Below are positions 43,259-52,679 of a stretch of DNA of 64,000 nucleotides, one piece after another. The stretch covers positions 1 through 64,000 of the forward strand of contig JAOLBK010000010.1 in NCBI GenBank assembly GCA_028339155.1, written 5' to 3'. The notes beneath the pieces were generated by a model. The model was given only the letters and a program-made list of their open reading frames with translations, was not told the DNA's origin and ran no database searches. The stretch comes from Litorivicinus sp. GTDB lineage: Bacteria > Pseudomonadota > Gammaproteobacteria > Pseudomonadales > Litorivicinaceae. Position 1 is the first letter of the stretch. Each line of letters opens with the position of its first letter. The position numbers and the translations under genes are program-made.

Positions 43259-44206
43259 TTATTTGATCCAGCCTTGCTCACGAAAGTATTTGGCAGATCC
43301 AGGATGCAGCGGAATGCCGACATCCAAAGCCAGTTGATTCAGCTTCAATACACTCAACGAACGCTCTGATGCGGCGACTTTTTCAAAGTTTTCAGCAACC
43401 GCTTTGGTCACCGCGTAGGCGGCTTCGTTACTCATCGTTTTACCATTGGCGATAATTATGTTGGGGTATGAAACGGTTTCGACGGTATTTTTTAGCTTTC
43501 GGTACGCGCTTGGATCAGCCGGCCACGTTGATAAGTAAAAGCTTGGATTTTCGGCAATAAGCGTGGACTGTGTTTTTGCGTTCAGGGGGACCAGTCTTAC
43601 TTCTCTAGACGTCGCGAGATCGATGAAGGGGGCATAGAGATCGGACGGGGTATTGATGATCGCATCGATATTTCCATCCTTGAGTTGCTGTACCGCATCG
43701 TTTGGTTTCAGCGTTTGTGCGTTAATCGTGATGCCATCCATTTTCAGGATTTTCTTAGCCATCGTGTTAATGGTCCAGCCGTTTGGGCCAATACTGACTT
43801 TTTTTCCTTCCAAGTCTTTGAAGCTTTTGATGTCGGAATCATTCCTGACAATTGTTGTGATTTTAAATCCGTGTAGGGCAAATAATTGTGTGATATTGCC
43901 ATATGCTTCCTTATATGGCTTTTCACCTTTAAGTCCTGAAACAGCGCTCGGCGATAGTGTGATCGCCAGTTCAGCTTGGCCCATACCAATGGCAGCAACG
44001 TTACTGGTTCCACCACCAGGCTTGAGAGTGACTGAATTGAACTGAGGTAGCGACTCAATAACCTGCGCAATGGCCACGGTAATGGGGTACTGGGATCCAC
44101 CTTGACGTCCAGTAGCAAGTGTTAGGTCCTGTGCGATGGCTACTTGAGAAGCCAATAATATTCCGAGAAAAACTCCGGAAAAAACTGTTTTTATTATAGA
44201 TTTCAT
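43259..44206 (-). CDS. TAXI-family TRAP solute-binding protein, second copy
   Basis: A 315-aa periplasmic receptor with a signal peptide of about 25 residues (cleavage near QVAIAQ). LATGRQGGSQYPITVAIAQV and LKPGGGTSNVAAIGMGQAEL are the ligand-site blocks. It is directly upstream of its permease (3 bp) and 36 bp downstream of hyuB. The AAGGAAAA site before ATG is good. Sequence similarity to the receptor at 24348 is only at family level. Confidence 0.92.
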   Translation of the reverse strand: MKSIIKTVFSGVFLGILLASQVAIAQDLTLATGRQGGSQYPITVAIAQVIESLPQFNSVTLKPGGGTSNVAAIGMGQAELAITLSPSAVSGLKGEKPYKEAYGNITQLFALHGFKITTIVRNDSDIKSFKDLEGKKVSIGPNGWTINTMAKKILKMDGITINAQTLKPNDAVQQLKDGNIDAIINTPSDLYAPFIDLATSREVRLVPLNAKTQSTLIAENPSFYLSTWPADPSAYRKLKNTVETVSYPNIIIANGKTMSNEAAYAVTKAVAENFEKVAASERSLSVLKLNQLALDVGIPLHPGSAKYFREQGWIK

Positions 44207-44242
44207 ATAATTTTCCTTTTTTATTGTTTGATTTAGTCAGTT

Positions 44243-45805
44243 CTATGCGTAGCCACCCCCACCAGGTGTCTCGATAATTAGAGTGCCTCCCTGAGGAAGG
44301 TCGACCCCGGATTCCATGGTCGCAAGGACCCGTACTCCATTCTCGGATCTGATCTCACAATGACCGGTTTGGGCAGCGCCACCATTGCCTGCACCTGCGG
44401 GTGCAATCACGTGCTTGCTTGATCTTAGGGTCACGCCGGCCTTTCCCTGTAGTTGGGTATAACGTCTCCGAAAGCCATTACCACCTTTGTGTGTCCCGCT
44501 GCCGCCTGATTCTCTAAGTACTGAAAATTCTTCGACCCTGACTGGGAACTCGGTTTCAATCATTTCTAATGATCCGATCTTTCCATTGGTCTGATTGCAG
44601 TGACACCCGGTTAGGCCCTGATAATCCAGCATGGCACCCGTGCCACCGGCAAGCAGCTCATACTGAATCAGCGTCGATCCATTGAGTGAGTGGGCAAGGG
44701 TAATAGCTCGTCCACCACCACCATCAGCACGTGCGAGTTCTGGATTCGCGCGACTCATGGCATCGAATATGGCTTCAATGACGGCATGCATGACCGTGTT
44801 GTAACTATTGACCGGTGCCGGGAAGTGCGGATCGACGATGGATCCTTTTCGTGTCGTAATCGTGAACGCATCGATCACGCCTTGATTGATTTCGAGTGAC
44901 CGAGAGGCAAGTGCTAACACGACATAGGCACAACAGGCATTGAGGAGGTGAGGGCGTATATTGACAGGCCCAACCCCTTGATCGTCTGATTCTCTGAAAT
45001 CAAATTGAATCGATGGGCCCATTTTTTTCACTTTGACTCGAATCCCGATGGGGGTATCTCTGCGAACGCCGTCGTGATCAATAAAGCGTTCGCCCGATTC
45101 CTCGAAATCAGGCAATAGCCTTAGTGTTTCCTGAATACCATGCTTCGTTTTTGTTCGTTGGTGAGTAAAACTCGAATCGGTTTGCTCGCGTCCGTAACGT
45201 GTGAATAAGTTTGAGACTCGTTGCGCACCCAGTACGCCGACGCCTGCTTGACCAACAAGATCACCCATGACCAGGACCGGCGTACGTGAGTTGGCGGAAA
45301 TCAAGGTTTCGACGGCGGCATTGAGCTCGCCCCGCACATAGAGTTTGACGGGAGGGATGTGTAAGCCCTCTGAATACATATCAGGCGCCGTCGCGGGACA
45401 ACTTCCTGCTGCTGGTCCACCGATATCTGATTTATGCGCAATGCTTGCGGTAAACGCAACCAATTGATCGTTGAAAAATACCGGTGATACCACAGCAAAG
45501 TCAGGATTATGCGGACTGCCACCTTCCCAAGGTGAGTTGCTGACATAGCAATCGCCGGGTTCAATTTGTTCTTTTGGGAAGCGATTGAGTACACCCTCAA
45601 TCACGGCTGGAAATGCCCCGACATGAATCGGCAGCACGACTTTTTGCGCAGCAAGTGCACCCTCTGCGGTCAGTATCGCGCAACTTGCGTCGTGACTCTC
45701 TCGAATGATGGCCGAATATCCCGACCGAAATAGGCCCGCCTGCATGTCATCAACGATGCCTCGTGCCATTGCGCCAATGATTTCATTGTCGAATACTGAA
45801 CTCAT
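44243..45805 (-). CDS. hyuB: Hydantoinase B / oxoprolinase family subunit, without HyuA
   Basis: A 520-aa HyuB homologue. IIRESHDASCAILTAEG, SNSPWEGGSPHNPDF and the C-terminal TPGGGGYA blocks are intact. It is first in a minus-strand operon with the TAXI-TRAP genes. No hyuA homologue is adjacent; the only hyuA here is at 6101, beside its own hyuB. It may borrow that subunit or use one encoded elsewhere. The imported solute could be a hydantoin, imide or lactam, by context. Confidence 0.88.
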   Translation of the reverse strand: MSSVFDNEIIGAMARGIVDDMQAGLFRSGYSAIIRESHDASCAILTAEGALAAQKVVLPIHVGAFPAVIEGVLNRFPKEQIEPGDCYVSNSPWEGGSPHNPDFAVVSPVFFNDQLVAFTASIAHKSDIGGPAAGSCPATAPDMYSEGLHIPPVKLYVRGELNAAVETLISANSRTPVLVMGDLVGQAGVGVLGAQRVSNLFTRYGREQTDSSFTHQRTKTKHGIQETLRLLPDFEESGERFIDHDGVRRDTPIGIRVKVKKMGPSIQFDFRESDDQGVGPVNIRPHLLNACCAYVVLALASRSLEINQGVIDAFTITTRKGSIVDPHFPAPVNSYNTVMHAVIEAIFDAMSRANPELARADGGGGRAITLAHSLNGSTLIQYELLAGGTGAMLDYQGLTGCHCNQTNGKIGSLEMIETEFPVRVEEFSVLRESGGSGTHKGGNGFRRRYTQLQGKAGVTLRSSKHVIAPAGAGNGGAAQTGHCEIRSENGVRVLATMESGVDLPQGGTLIIETPGGGGYA

Positions 45806-45946
45806 GTATTTATACTCCAGCCATCAAATCGATCGTTCCAATTCGGTGATCCACTATAAAACGTTGAATTCGTCAGAATCGTTTTGTTGGCCATACAATT
45901 TGCATTCTCCAGTGAGCTGATCTCGCTCTTAGCAGGCCTTTTATGG

Positions 45947-46690
45947 TTAGATTCCAAGAAGCAATTTGAGACCGAGGACACTCATGATCAACATAATAAA
46001 CTGATCGAACCGTTTTTTAGAAATAGCGTCTCCGATTTTCTGACCGATCCACATGCCAATCCCGAGCGGGATCAATGTGAGTGTACTTAAGTAGGCAAGA
46101 TGAAATGTCATCAGTTCTGCTTGAATGAGCCATAAAAACTGACCAAGTCCCATCGCGATAAAGTACACACTAATACCAAATATAAATGCTGATTTTTCGA
46201 GTGCGATGGACGAGAGGTACATTAAAATGACCGGTGCTGAGACCCCGGTCGTACCGCCTGTGAGTCCTGATAGAAAACCTGCAGGCCCAGCCATTCGGCG
46301 AGCTGTATTGTCCGATAATGTAATTTTTTTGAGGAAGCGAATCAGTATGTAGACCAGCAAAACGAGGCCAAGTATTTGAGCCAAAATTGAAGGATCAACA
46401 GAGTCTAGGATGAAAATACCCACGCCAGAGCCAACAATGGCCCATACACACAGTGGTATCAGATTGACTTCATTATTCCACTGCTTTCGATATCGCCAGA
46501 CCTGATAAATATTGGGCACAACACTCGGTATTGCGATCAATACAATGGCCAGCACAATATTGGTTAAGTCAGCGATTACGGGGACTGCGATGACCGGCAC
46601 CCCGATACCAGAAATGCCCTTACAGAGTCCCCCAAATATGAATGCAAAAACAATAAGAGCCAATCCAGTCTGGCTAAGTTCAATCTCCAT
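45947..46690 (-). CDS. TauE/SafE-family membrane permease, second copy
   Basis: A 247-aa protein with seven to eight helices. FIFGGLCKGISGIGVPVIAV near the N terminus and AGFLSGLTGGTTGVSAPVIL in the middle are the two family repeats. It is 141 bp upstream of hyuB on the same strand and may be co-transcribed with it. It exports sulfite or organic anions in characterised relatives. The copy at 20485 is diverged. Confidence 0.87.
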   Translation of the reverse strand: MEIELSQTGLALIVFAFIFGGLCKGISGIGVPVIAVPVIADLTNIVLAIVLIAIPSVVPNIYQVWRYRKQWNNEVNLIPLCVWAIVGSGVGIFILDSVDPSILAQILGLVLLVYILIRFLKKITLSDNTARRMAGPAGFLSGLTGGTTGVSAPVILMYLSSIALEKSAFIFGISVYFIAMGLGQFLWLIQAELMTFHLAYLSTLTLIPLGIGMWIGQKIGDAISKKRFDQFIMLIMSVLGLKLLLGI

Positions 46691-46746
46691 GTACCCTCGC
46701 GGTTTGAGTTAATTTTGCGCAGTGGCTAGAAAAGCACAGTAAGTAC

Positions 46747-46775
46747 GGGCCGTCCAAACAATGATTTGACGGCCC
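46747..46775. repeat. GC-rich 8-bp hairpin upstream of tauE and ALDH
   Basis: GGGCCGTC and GACGGCCC pair perfectly around 13 nt. It lies in the divergent 337-bp gap between tauE and the aldehyde dehydrogenase gene, so it is more likely an operator or 5'-UTR element than a terminator. Apart from this and the promoter at 46952 I see nothing else in the gap. Confidence 0.4.
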
Positions 46776-46951
46776 CCATACAATCTCAAGTTCGTTGGCC
46801 TTGATAATTCTTGTTCCGTGAAACCTTGAATGAGTGGTCAGGCCTTGTTTGGCGTGAATTTTCTCATGATCATTCGTAGTAAAGTGGATTCGATCTGATG
46901 TTGAAAGATTAGAGATTCATTGGTGTTGTATGCAATTGAGAGCGAACGACG

Positions 46952-46979
46952 TTGACAGAATGCTCCCGTAAAATAACTA
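46952..46979 (+). promoter_or_regulatory. Probable sigma-70 promoter for the ALDH operon
   Basis: A perfect -35 TTGACA is followed after 16 bp by TAACTA, with a start site expected near 46987 and the ALDH ATG at 47028. GGAG lies before that ATG. The -10 is a weak match to TATAAT. Confidence 0.5.
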
Positions 46980-47027
46980 TCGAGGAAAAATAATTACTTA
47001 CCTCATAGAAAAATAATGGAGTAGAAA

Positions 47028-48518
47028 ATGCCTGCGAATACCTATATTAAAGGAAAAATGCTCATTAATGGTGAGCTGGTTGAGTCAGTTTCCGGTCAAC
47101 GATTTGATAGCCTCAATCCAGCCACTGAAGAAATCATTGGATCTGCGCCGCTTGCCAATGTGGATGATGTTGACATTGCATTCAAGGCAGCCGAGCGAGC
47201 TCAGGCCGAATGGGCTGAGACTGATATGGGTCACCGTATCAAAGTAATGACGGCATTCGCTGAGGCGCTTGAGGCACGTACCGACGAAATTGCGGAGCTT
47301 GAGGTACGAGATACGGGCAACACAATCAAACCGATGCGGCAGGATGTTGTTACTGCTGCCGACAGGATTCGACTTTATGCGGGCCTAGGGTATGAGTTAA
47401 AAGGTGAAACGATCCCAGCCACCGCGTCTGGCCTCCACATTACGATGAGAGAACCATACGGAGTTGTCGGGCGAATTATTCCCTTCAATCATCCGATTGG
47501 ATTTGCGGCGTCTCGTCTGGCGCCAGCACTGATTGCCGGAAACGCGATTCTAATTAAGCCACCCGAGCAAAGTCCGCTGTCTGCATGTATTTTGGCTGAG
47601 ATATGTAAGGACCATTTTCCACCAGGCCTTGTTAATATACTGACCGGCGAAGGCGCGACTGGTGATGCAATTGTTCGGCATCCTGGCATTAAGCGGATTG
47701 CATTTATTGGTTCTGTACCAACTGGAATGAAGATTCAACACAGTGCGTCTGAAGTAGCGGTTAAAAATATATCCCTTGAATTGGGTGGCAAGAATCCATT
47801 AATTGCCTGTCCTGATGCTGATGTTGATCAAGTAGCGACTGCGGCAATCCGAGGAATGAATTTCGCGTGGCAAGGTCAGTCCTGTGGATCGACCAGCCGG
47901 ATATTGCTTCATGAAAGTTTGCATGACGCAGTTGTTGAGAAAATGGTCGCTAAGCTTGAGTCAATGTCGATTGGTAATCCACTGGATCCAGCGATTGATA
48001 TGGGGCCAATGAATTCACGCAAACAATACGACCGTGTGATGTCTCTGATTGAAACTGCGAAGTCTGAGGGTGCGGAGTGTTTGGTCGGCGGAGGGCGTCC
48101 TCAGGGCAAGGCCTATGAAAAAGGCTACTGGATACAACCAACGTTATTCCGTGGTGTGAACACAGATATGACGATTGCAAAAACAGAAGTGTTTGGGCCG
48201 GTCGTGAGTATCTTTAAATGGACTCATATTGAGGACGCGATACGGATTGCGAATGACGTTGAGTATGGTCTTACTGCAGCGATTTACACACAAGACTTTG
48301 AAGCAGCCATGTACCTTTCTAAGAAAGTGAATGTGGGCTATGTTTGGATCAATGGAACCAATACACATTTTAGAAATGTGCCCTATGGCGGATTTAAGAA
48401 CAGTGGTATCGGCAGGGAAGAGGGACTTGATGAGCTTCTGAGCTATACCGAACTTAAAGCGATTAATTGGACACCGTCAACGTCATCCGCAGCGGGCTCA
48501 GCATGGAGGCAAAAGTGA
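47028..48518 (+). CDS. NAD(P)-dependent aldehyde dehydrogenase
   Basis: A 496-aa ALDH of normal length. PFNHP near residue 150 holds the conserved Asn, FIGSVPTG near 225 the nucleotide loop, ELGGKNP near 248 the general-base Glu, and WQGQSCGS near 280 the catalytic Cys. It oxidises an aldehyde to the acid. The ThDP enzyme gene overlaps its stop (GTGA), so the decarboxylase product is probably its substrate, as in benzoylformate to benzaldehyde to benzoate. The coupling is visible; the substrate is inferred. Confidence 0.93.
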   Translation: MPANTYIKGKMLINGELVESVSGQRFDSLNPATEEIIGSAPLANVDDVDIAFKAAERAQAEWAETDMGHRIKVMTAFAEALEARTDEIAELEVRDTGNTIKPMRQDVVTAADRIRLYAGLGYELKGETIPATASGLHITMREPYGVVGRIIPFNHPIGFAASRLAPALIAGNAILIKPPEQSPLSACILAEICKDHFPPGLVNILTGEGATGDAIVRHPGIKRIAFIGSVPTGMKIQHSASEVAVKNISLELGGKNPLIACPDADVDQVATAAIRGMNFAWQGQSCGSTSRILLHESLHDAVVEKMVAKLESMSIGNPLDPAIDMGPMNSRKQYDRVMSLIETAKSEGAECLVGGGRPQGKAYEKGYWIQPTLFRGVNTDMTIAKTEVFGPVVSIFKWTHIEDAIRIANDVEYGLTAAIYTQDFEAAMYLSKKVNVGYVWINGTNTHFRNVPYGGFKNSGIGREEGLDELLSYTELKAINWTPSTSSAAGSAWRQK

Positions 48519-50305
48519 GTAATAAAAAACAACGTCTAACGGATATAGACATACCTGCCAATGTTGACTCGGAAATCGGATTTGGCAGTGATGTCGCTGC
48601 GCAAATGTTGAGACGCCTGAGTATTCCTTACATTGCGCTCAATCCTGGTGCGAGCTACCGAGGTTTGCACGACAGCTTGGTGAATCATTTGGGAAACCAT
48701 GAGCCAGAGATGCTGATGTGTCTTCACGAAGAGCACGCGGTTGCAATCGCTCAAGGATATGCAAAGGCTGGTGGTGAGCCGATGGCGGTTGCACTCCACA
48801 GTAACGTGGGTCTAATGCACGGAACAATGGCTATTTTTAATGCTTGGTGTGATCGACAGCCTATGCTGATCATGGGTGCGACCGGGCCAGTCGACGCAGC
48901 GTTGCGGAGGCCATGGATTGATTGGCTTCATACCGCGCAAGACCAAGGTGCATTGGTTCGAAATTATGTGAAATATGACGATCAACCGGGATCGATTGAG
49001 GCGATTCCTGAATCAATGCTGAGGGCTTGGCAACAGGCTGGTACCAGTCCTTGCGGTCCGACCTATGTGTGCCTTGATGCAGCAATCCAAGAAGACTCTG
49101 TTGATCAAGCCATCGATTTTCCTGATGAGACAAGATTTAGGCCGGCTCCTCCGGTTGGACCGAGTATCGAATCATTGAATTCATTGGTTGAATTACTTCA
49201 GACCGCTAAAAATCCAGTCTTCCTGATGGGACGTGGTGGATTTTCGCAGTCGGATTGGGATGCACGAGTGTCTCTGGCTGAGTTGACCCAGGGAAAAATG
49301 CTGACAGATTTAAAAACCCATTCTGTGGTCCCAACCGACCATCCCTTGCATGTCGGAGAGCCCTTCAATAAATTGGGAGAGGACGGACGTCAGGCCATTA
49401 AAGAGGCTGATTTAATTGTAAGCCTTGGATGGGTTGATTTGGGAGGCGTTATTCGTCAGTCGCTGGGTTCGGCCCCGGTATCTGCCTCAGTAGTTCATAT
49501 CAGTCAGGATATGCATCTGCATAATGGTTGGGGCCGTGAAACGTTCCAGTTACCACCGACTGATCTTCTAATTGTTGCTGATCCGGATGAAACCTTGCGC
49601 GCTTTGGCGGCTCGGTTAGATCTGAAAAAACCAGTCAGCCGAGATCGGGCACCTCTGCCAGAGTTTCCAGAATCGACATCTCACCTCAATTTGACGGATG
49701 TGGCTCGTGAATTAAAGAGCTCACTGGGTGATCAAAAGGTTACGTTTGCCGCACTTGCGAGAGCATGGCCGACTGAATATTGGCCCTTCGTGGATTCCTT
49801 GTCGTATCTTGGCAAAGATGGCGGCGGTGGGGTCGGGTCGGGTCCTGGGTTGTGCGTTGGTGCAGCGCTTAAGCTCAAAGACGAGGACCGATTCGTTGTG
49901 GGAATCATCGGTGACGGTGATTGCTTGATGGGGATTAATGCGTTTTGGACGGCTGCTCGATATCAGCTACCCGTATTGATCGTGGTTGGCAATAATCGAA
50001 GTTATTACAATGATGAGCTCCACCAGGAAGGTGTTGCTAAGCATCGTGGACGGGACACCAAAAACCGATGGATTGGACAAACAATCGATCATCCGGCTCC
50101 AGATATCTCGAGTATTGCCAGAGGTCTTGGCGTCGATTCAATTGGCCCGATCAAAGACCAAAGTGCGCTCGCGGATGCGATCAAAAAGGGTGTTGAAGTT
50201 GTCAGAAGTGGAAAGCCATTTTTGATTGATGTTCATATCGATCCTGGCCACGGACGGGAGTTAACAGAGTCAATGGCAGAGCGTTCGTTAGCTCAGAAGA
50301 GTTAA
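48515..50305 (+). CDS. Thiamine diphosphate-dependent 2-oxoacid decarboxylase-like enzyme
   Basis: A 596-aa protein from GTG 48515; GGAGG at 48505-48509 makes this start better than TTG 48467. LHEEHAVAIAQGYAKAGG near residue 75 carries the catalytic Glu, and GDGDCLMGINAFW ending in VVGNNRSYYND is the ThDP motif (GDG...NN) near 480. The family includes benzoylformate decarboxylase, acetolactate synthase and related lyases. It overlaps the ALDH gene and precedes the TctAB fusion by 4 bp, forming one operon for uptake, decarboxylation and aldehyde oxidation. Confidence 0.9.
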   Translation: MSNKKQRLTDIDIPANVDSEIGFGSDVAAQMLRRLSIPYIALNPGASYRGLHDSLVNHLGNHEPEMLMCLHEEHAVAIAQGYAKAGGEPMAVALHSNVGLMHGTMAIFNAWCDRQPMLIMGATGPVDAALRRPWIDWLHTAQDQGALVRNYVKYDDQPGSIEAIPESMLRAWQQAGTSPCGPTYVCLDAAIQEDSVDQAIDFPDETRFRPAPPVGPSIESLNSLVELLQTAKNPVFLMGRGGFSQSDWDARVSLAELTQGKMLTDLKTHSVVPTDHPLHVGEPFNKLGEDGRQAIKEADLIVSLGWVDLGGVIRQSLGSAPVSASVVHISQDMHLHNGWGRETFQLPPTDLLIVADPDETLRALAARLDLKKPVSRDRAPLPEFPESTSHLNLTDVARELKSSLGDQKVTFAALARAWPTEYWPFVDSLSYLGKDGGGGVGSGPGLCVGAALKLKDEDRFVVGIIGDGDCLMGINAFWTAARYQLPVLIVVGNNRSYYNDELHQEGVAKHRGRDTKNRWIGQTIDHPAPDISSIARGLGVDSIGPIKDQSALADAIKKGVEVVRSGKPFLIDVHIDPGHGRELTESMAERSLAQKS

Positions 50306-50309
50306 TCAC

Positions 50310-52343
50310 ATGGATGGTGTATCACTGACATCAGCGGCTTGGGATGCGATGCTTAGCATCGCCGAACCCGAGCGTCTCTTATTTCTCGTGGGTGGGGTCT
50401 TGTTCGGGCTGGTTCTGGGAGTAATTCCAGGACTCAGCGGTTTGATTGGGCTGTCTTTACTATTGCCGTTCACATACAGCATGGAGCCTCTGGCTGCGAT
50501 TGCGATGTTAATTGGTCTGATGTCTGTGACAACGACATCAGATACGATTCCGGCCGTACTTTTTGGTGTTCCTGGGACCGTGGGATCGGCGGCGACAGTT
50601 TTGGATGGGCACCCGATGGCAAAGCAAGGCCTTTCTCGAAAGGCCTTTGGAGCGGCTTTCTCGGCGTCTGTGTTTGGTGGCTTGTTCGGCGCTTTTTTAC
50701 TTGGAATGAGTATCCCCGTTCTGCGGCCTCTGATCCTGATGGTGGGAACGCCAGAACTACTTGCGTGTTGTATTTTTGGTTTGTCTTTAGTTGCTGCCTT
50801 ATCGGGTGGCAATGCATTTAAAGGATTGGCTGCTGTTTGTCTTGGCTTGTTGATTGCGATGATCGGCGAGGACTCACAAGATGGTGAGCTTCGCTGGACC
50901 TTTGATACGATTTATCTCTGGGATGGTATTCCTGTTGTCCCGATTGCCCTTGGGCTCTTCGCCATTCCAGAACTTGCAGATCTCTTGATTCGAAGATCGT
51001 CTGTCGTCAGGGAGGAATTTCGGTCTGTTGTTTCCAGTCAGTTGGATGGTTTAAAGGCAGTTCTTAATAACAAATGGCTTGTAATTCGGTGTTCAACGAT
51101 TGGCTCATTACTTGGAGCCGTTCCGGGAATTGGTGCGGCAGTCATTGATTGGATCGCGTATGGGCACGCGGCTAAAACGGAAAAGGGTGCATCTGAAACG
51201 TTTGGAACAGGTGACGTTCGTGGCGTGATTGCGTCTGAGAGTTCTAATAATGCCAAAGAAGGTGGTGCCTTAGTGCCTACCATTGCCTTTGGAGTGCCTG
51301 GTTCGGCCTCGATGGCGCTTCTGCTTGGCGCATTTACCGTGCATGGGGTGGTTCCTGGTCCCGACATGCTAACTAAAGACCTCAACATTACTTACGCAAT
51401 TGTGTGGAGTGTGGCGCTTGCCAATATTATCGGTGCTGGACTTTGTTTTGTGGGGGCTGGCTGGCTCGCGAAGTTGGCGCTTGTCCGTTCAACACTCCTC
51501 GTGCCATTGGTGTTGGGAATCGCATTTATTGGTGCATTTCAAGGTCAAAAAGCGTGGGGTGATCTCTATGTGATGCTCGGCGCAGGGGCCTTTGGATTTC
51601 TAATGAAGCGATTCGGGTGGCCACGTCCACCCGTAATACTTGGGTTTGTGCTCGGAGCATTGGTTGAGCGTTATTCATTTATCTCAGTTCTACGTTATGA
51701 CTTCGAGTGGTTGCTTCGTCCTGGCGTTATGGTGTTGCTAGCATTTTCGGCCTACGTCATTTTTGCGGATCCTCTCAAACGATTATACAAGTCACTGTCT
51801 GATTCGTCTTCACAGCCTAAGGAATCCTCTAAAAAGTCCATATCAATCCATTGGAACGTAAAGCAATTAACTTTTACTTGCGTCTTTGGCTGTCTGTTCG
51901 TCTATGGCGGATTGACTGCTTCAGAATGGACCTCTGGAGCTGCTATGTTTCCCTCATTTGTATCATGGGTAGGGTTAGTGGCCGTGGCTTTCGTAGTGCT
52001 GTCAAGTCTCTGCTATCCAGAGCCAGCAGACACGGACGAGGCACTGTCTGGATTCAGTCGCCAGCAGTTAGCAAGCCGTGCGTTTGGTTTCTTCGCTTGG
52101 GCAGCGCTGTACCTGGTGCTCTCAAATATTGTCGGTATGCTGCTGGCATTGCCTGTTCTCGTCTTTGGTTTGATGTATCAGCAGGGCAAAGAATCATTGA
52201 TAACGAGTTTGAAGGGTGCAGTGTTACTGTTTATCGGATCGTTCATCTTGTTTCATGTGATACTCAGGGTGCCCTGGCCGACCGCATTTCTTGGCGAGCT
52301 ATTGCCGTCCTTTAGAGAATACTGGATCACAAAAATCTTTTGA
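50310..52343 (+). CDS. tctA: Tripartite tricarboxylate transporter, fused TctA-TctB, second copy
   Basis: A 677-aa membrane protein with the same architecture as the copy at 32265. GVIPGLSGLIGLSLLLPFT, DTIPAVLFGVPGTVGSAAT and GVPGSASMALLLGAF are the TctA blocks; the last ~150 residues with four helices equal TctB. It starts 4 bp after the ThDP gene. Its likely receptor is the TctC at 53630, which is on the opposite strand. A perfect palindrome follows its stop. Confidence 0.92.
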   Translation: MDGVSLTSAAWDAMLSIAEPERLLFLVGGVLFGLVLGVIPGLSGLIGLSLLLPFTYSMEPLAAIAMLIGLMSVTTTSDTIPAVLFGVPGTVGSAATVLDGHPMAKQGLSRKAFGAAFSASVFGGLFGAFLLGMSIPVLRPLILMVGTPELLACCIFGLSLVAALSGGNAFKGLAAVCLGLLIAMIGEDSQDGELRWTFDTIYLWDGIPVVPIALGLFAIPELADLLIRRSSVVREEFRSVVSSQLDGLKAVLNNKWLVIRCSTIGSLLGAVPGIGAAVIDWIAYGHAAKTEKGASETFGTGDVRGVIASESSNNAKEGGALVPTIAFGVPGSASMALLLGAFTVHGVVPGPDMLTKDLNITYAIVWSVALANIIGAGLCFVGAGWLAKLALVRSTLLVPLVLGIAFIGAFQGQKAWGDLYVMLGAGAFGFLMKRFGWPRPPVILGFVLGALVERYSFISVLRYDFEWLLRPGVMVLLAFSAYVIFADPLKRLYKSLSDSSSQPKESSKKSISIHWNVKQLTFTCVFGCLFVYGGLTASEWTSGAAMFPSFVSWVGLVAVAFVVLSSLCYPEPADTDEALSGFSRQQLASRAFGFFAWAALYLVLSNIVGMLLALPVLVFGLMYQQGKESLITSLKGAVLLFIGSFILFHVILRVPWPTAFLGELLPSFREYWITKIF

Positions 52344-52350
52344 TTACCGA

Positions 52351-52374
52351 TACGCCCAGTAATTACTGGGCGTA
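52351..52374. repeat. Perfect 24-bp palindrome after the TctAB fusion
   Basis: TACGCCCAGTAA is followed directly by its reverse complement, 7 bp past the tctA stop. The next bases are TTCGAG, so there is no T-run; it may stabilise the mRNA end or block RNases rather than terminate. Confidence 0.55.
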
Positions 52375-52530
52375 TTCGAGTTAGATACAGCAAATAATAG
52401 ACGTGTTTTCGGGACTGAAAGTGGTTCTTGGGTTGAATGCTTTGTTTGGCTATTCAATATCTATTTGATCTGTCGAGATTCTGGTGTAACGTTGAGTTAT
52501 CAGAAGCTGAAATTAAAAGGAGGTGATCCA

Positions 52531-52605
52531 ATGTCTAGTGAAATGTGTTCAATCTTAGGAGATTTTGGTTTTGTTTATGAGTCTTGGGCTAGTGCCCGAG
52601 CTTGA
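52531..52605 (+). CDS. 24-aa peptide with an extended Shine-Dalgarno sequence
   Basis: ATG 52531 to TGA 52605. The peptide begins MSSEMCSILGDF and ends ESWASARA, with one Cys and one Trp. It is preceded by AAGGAGGTGATCCAA (52518-52532), complementary to the terminal 15 bases of a typical 16S rRNA (TTGGATCACCTCCTT). Two terminators follow within 125 bp. A weak promoter (TTGATC at 52465, TAACGT at 52487) could drive it alone. It may be a small secreted or modified peptide, a regulatory minigene or a non-coding RNA. I do not recognise the peptide. Confidence 0.45.
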   Translation: MSSEMCSILGDFGFVYESWASARA

Positions 52606-52655
52606 GACGATTCCAGCGTAAGCGAGTAATCGACTAAGATTGCCATCTCGCGAAG

Positions 52656-52679
52656 GGGGAGCCAGTGGCTCCCCTTTTT
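52656..52679 (+). terminator. Strong terminator after the 24-aa ORF
   Basis: GGGGAGCC pairs with GGCTCCCC around AGT, followed by TTTTTA. It ends 74 bp past the peptide stop. Confidence 0.85.

Noticed and set aside
50306-50812. 168-aa open frame on the minus strand
   Set aside because: It is the shadow of the TctA coding sequence, rich in Pro/Ser/Lys and without homology features.
51851-52315. 154-aa plus-strand frame within the TctAB fusion
   Set aside because: It lies in another frame of a clear membrane protein and is Arg/Ser-rich, typical of out-of-frame translation.
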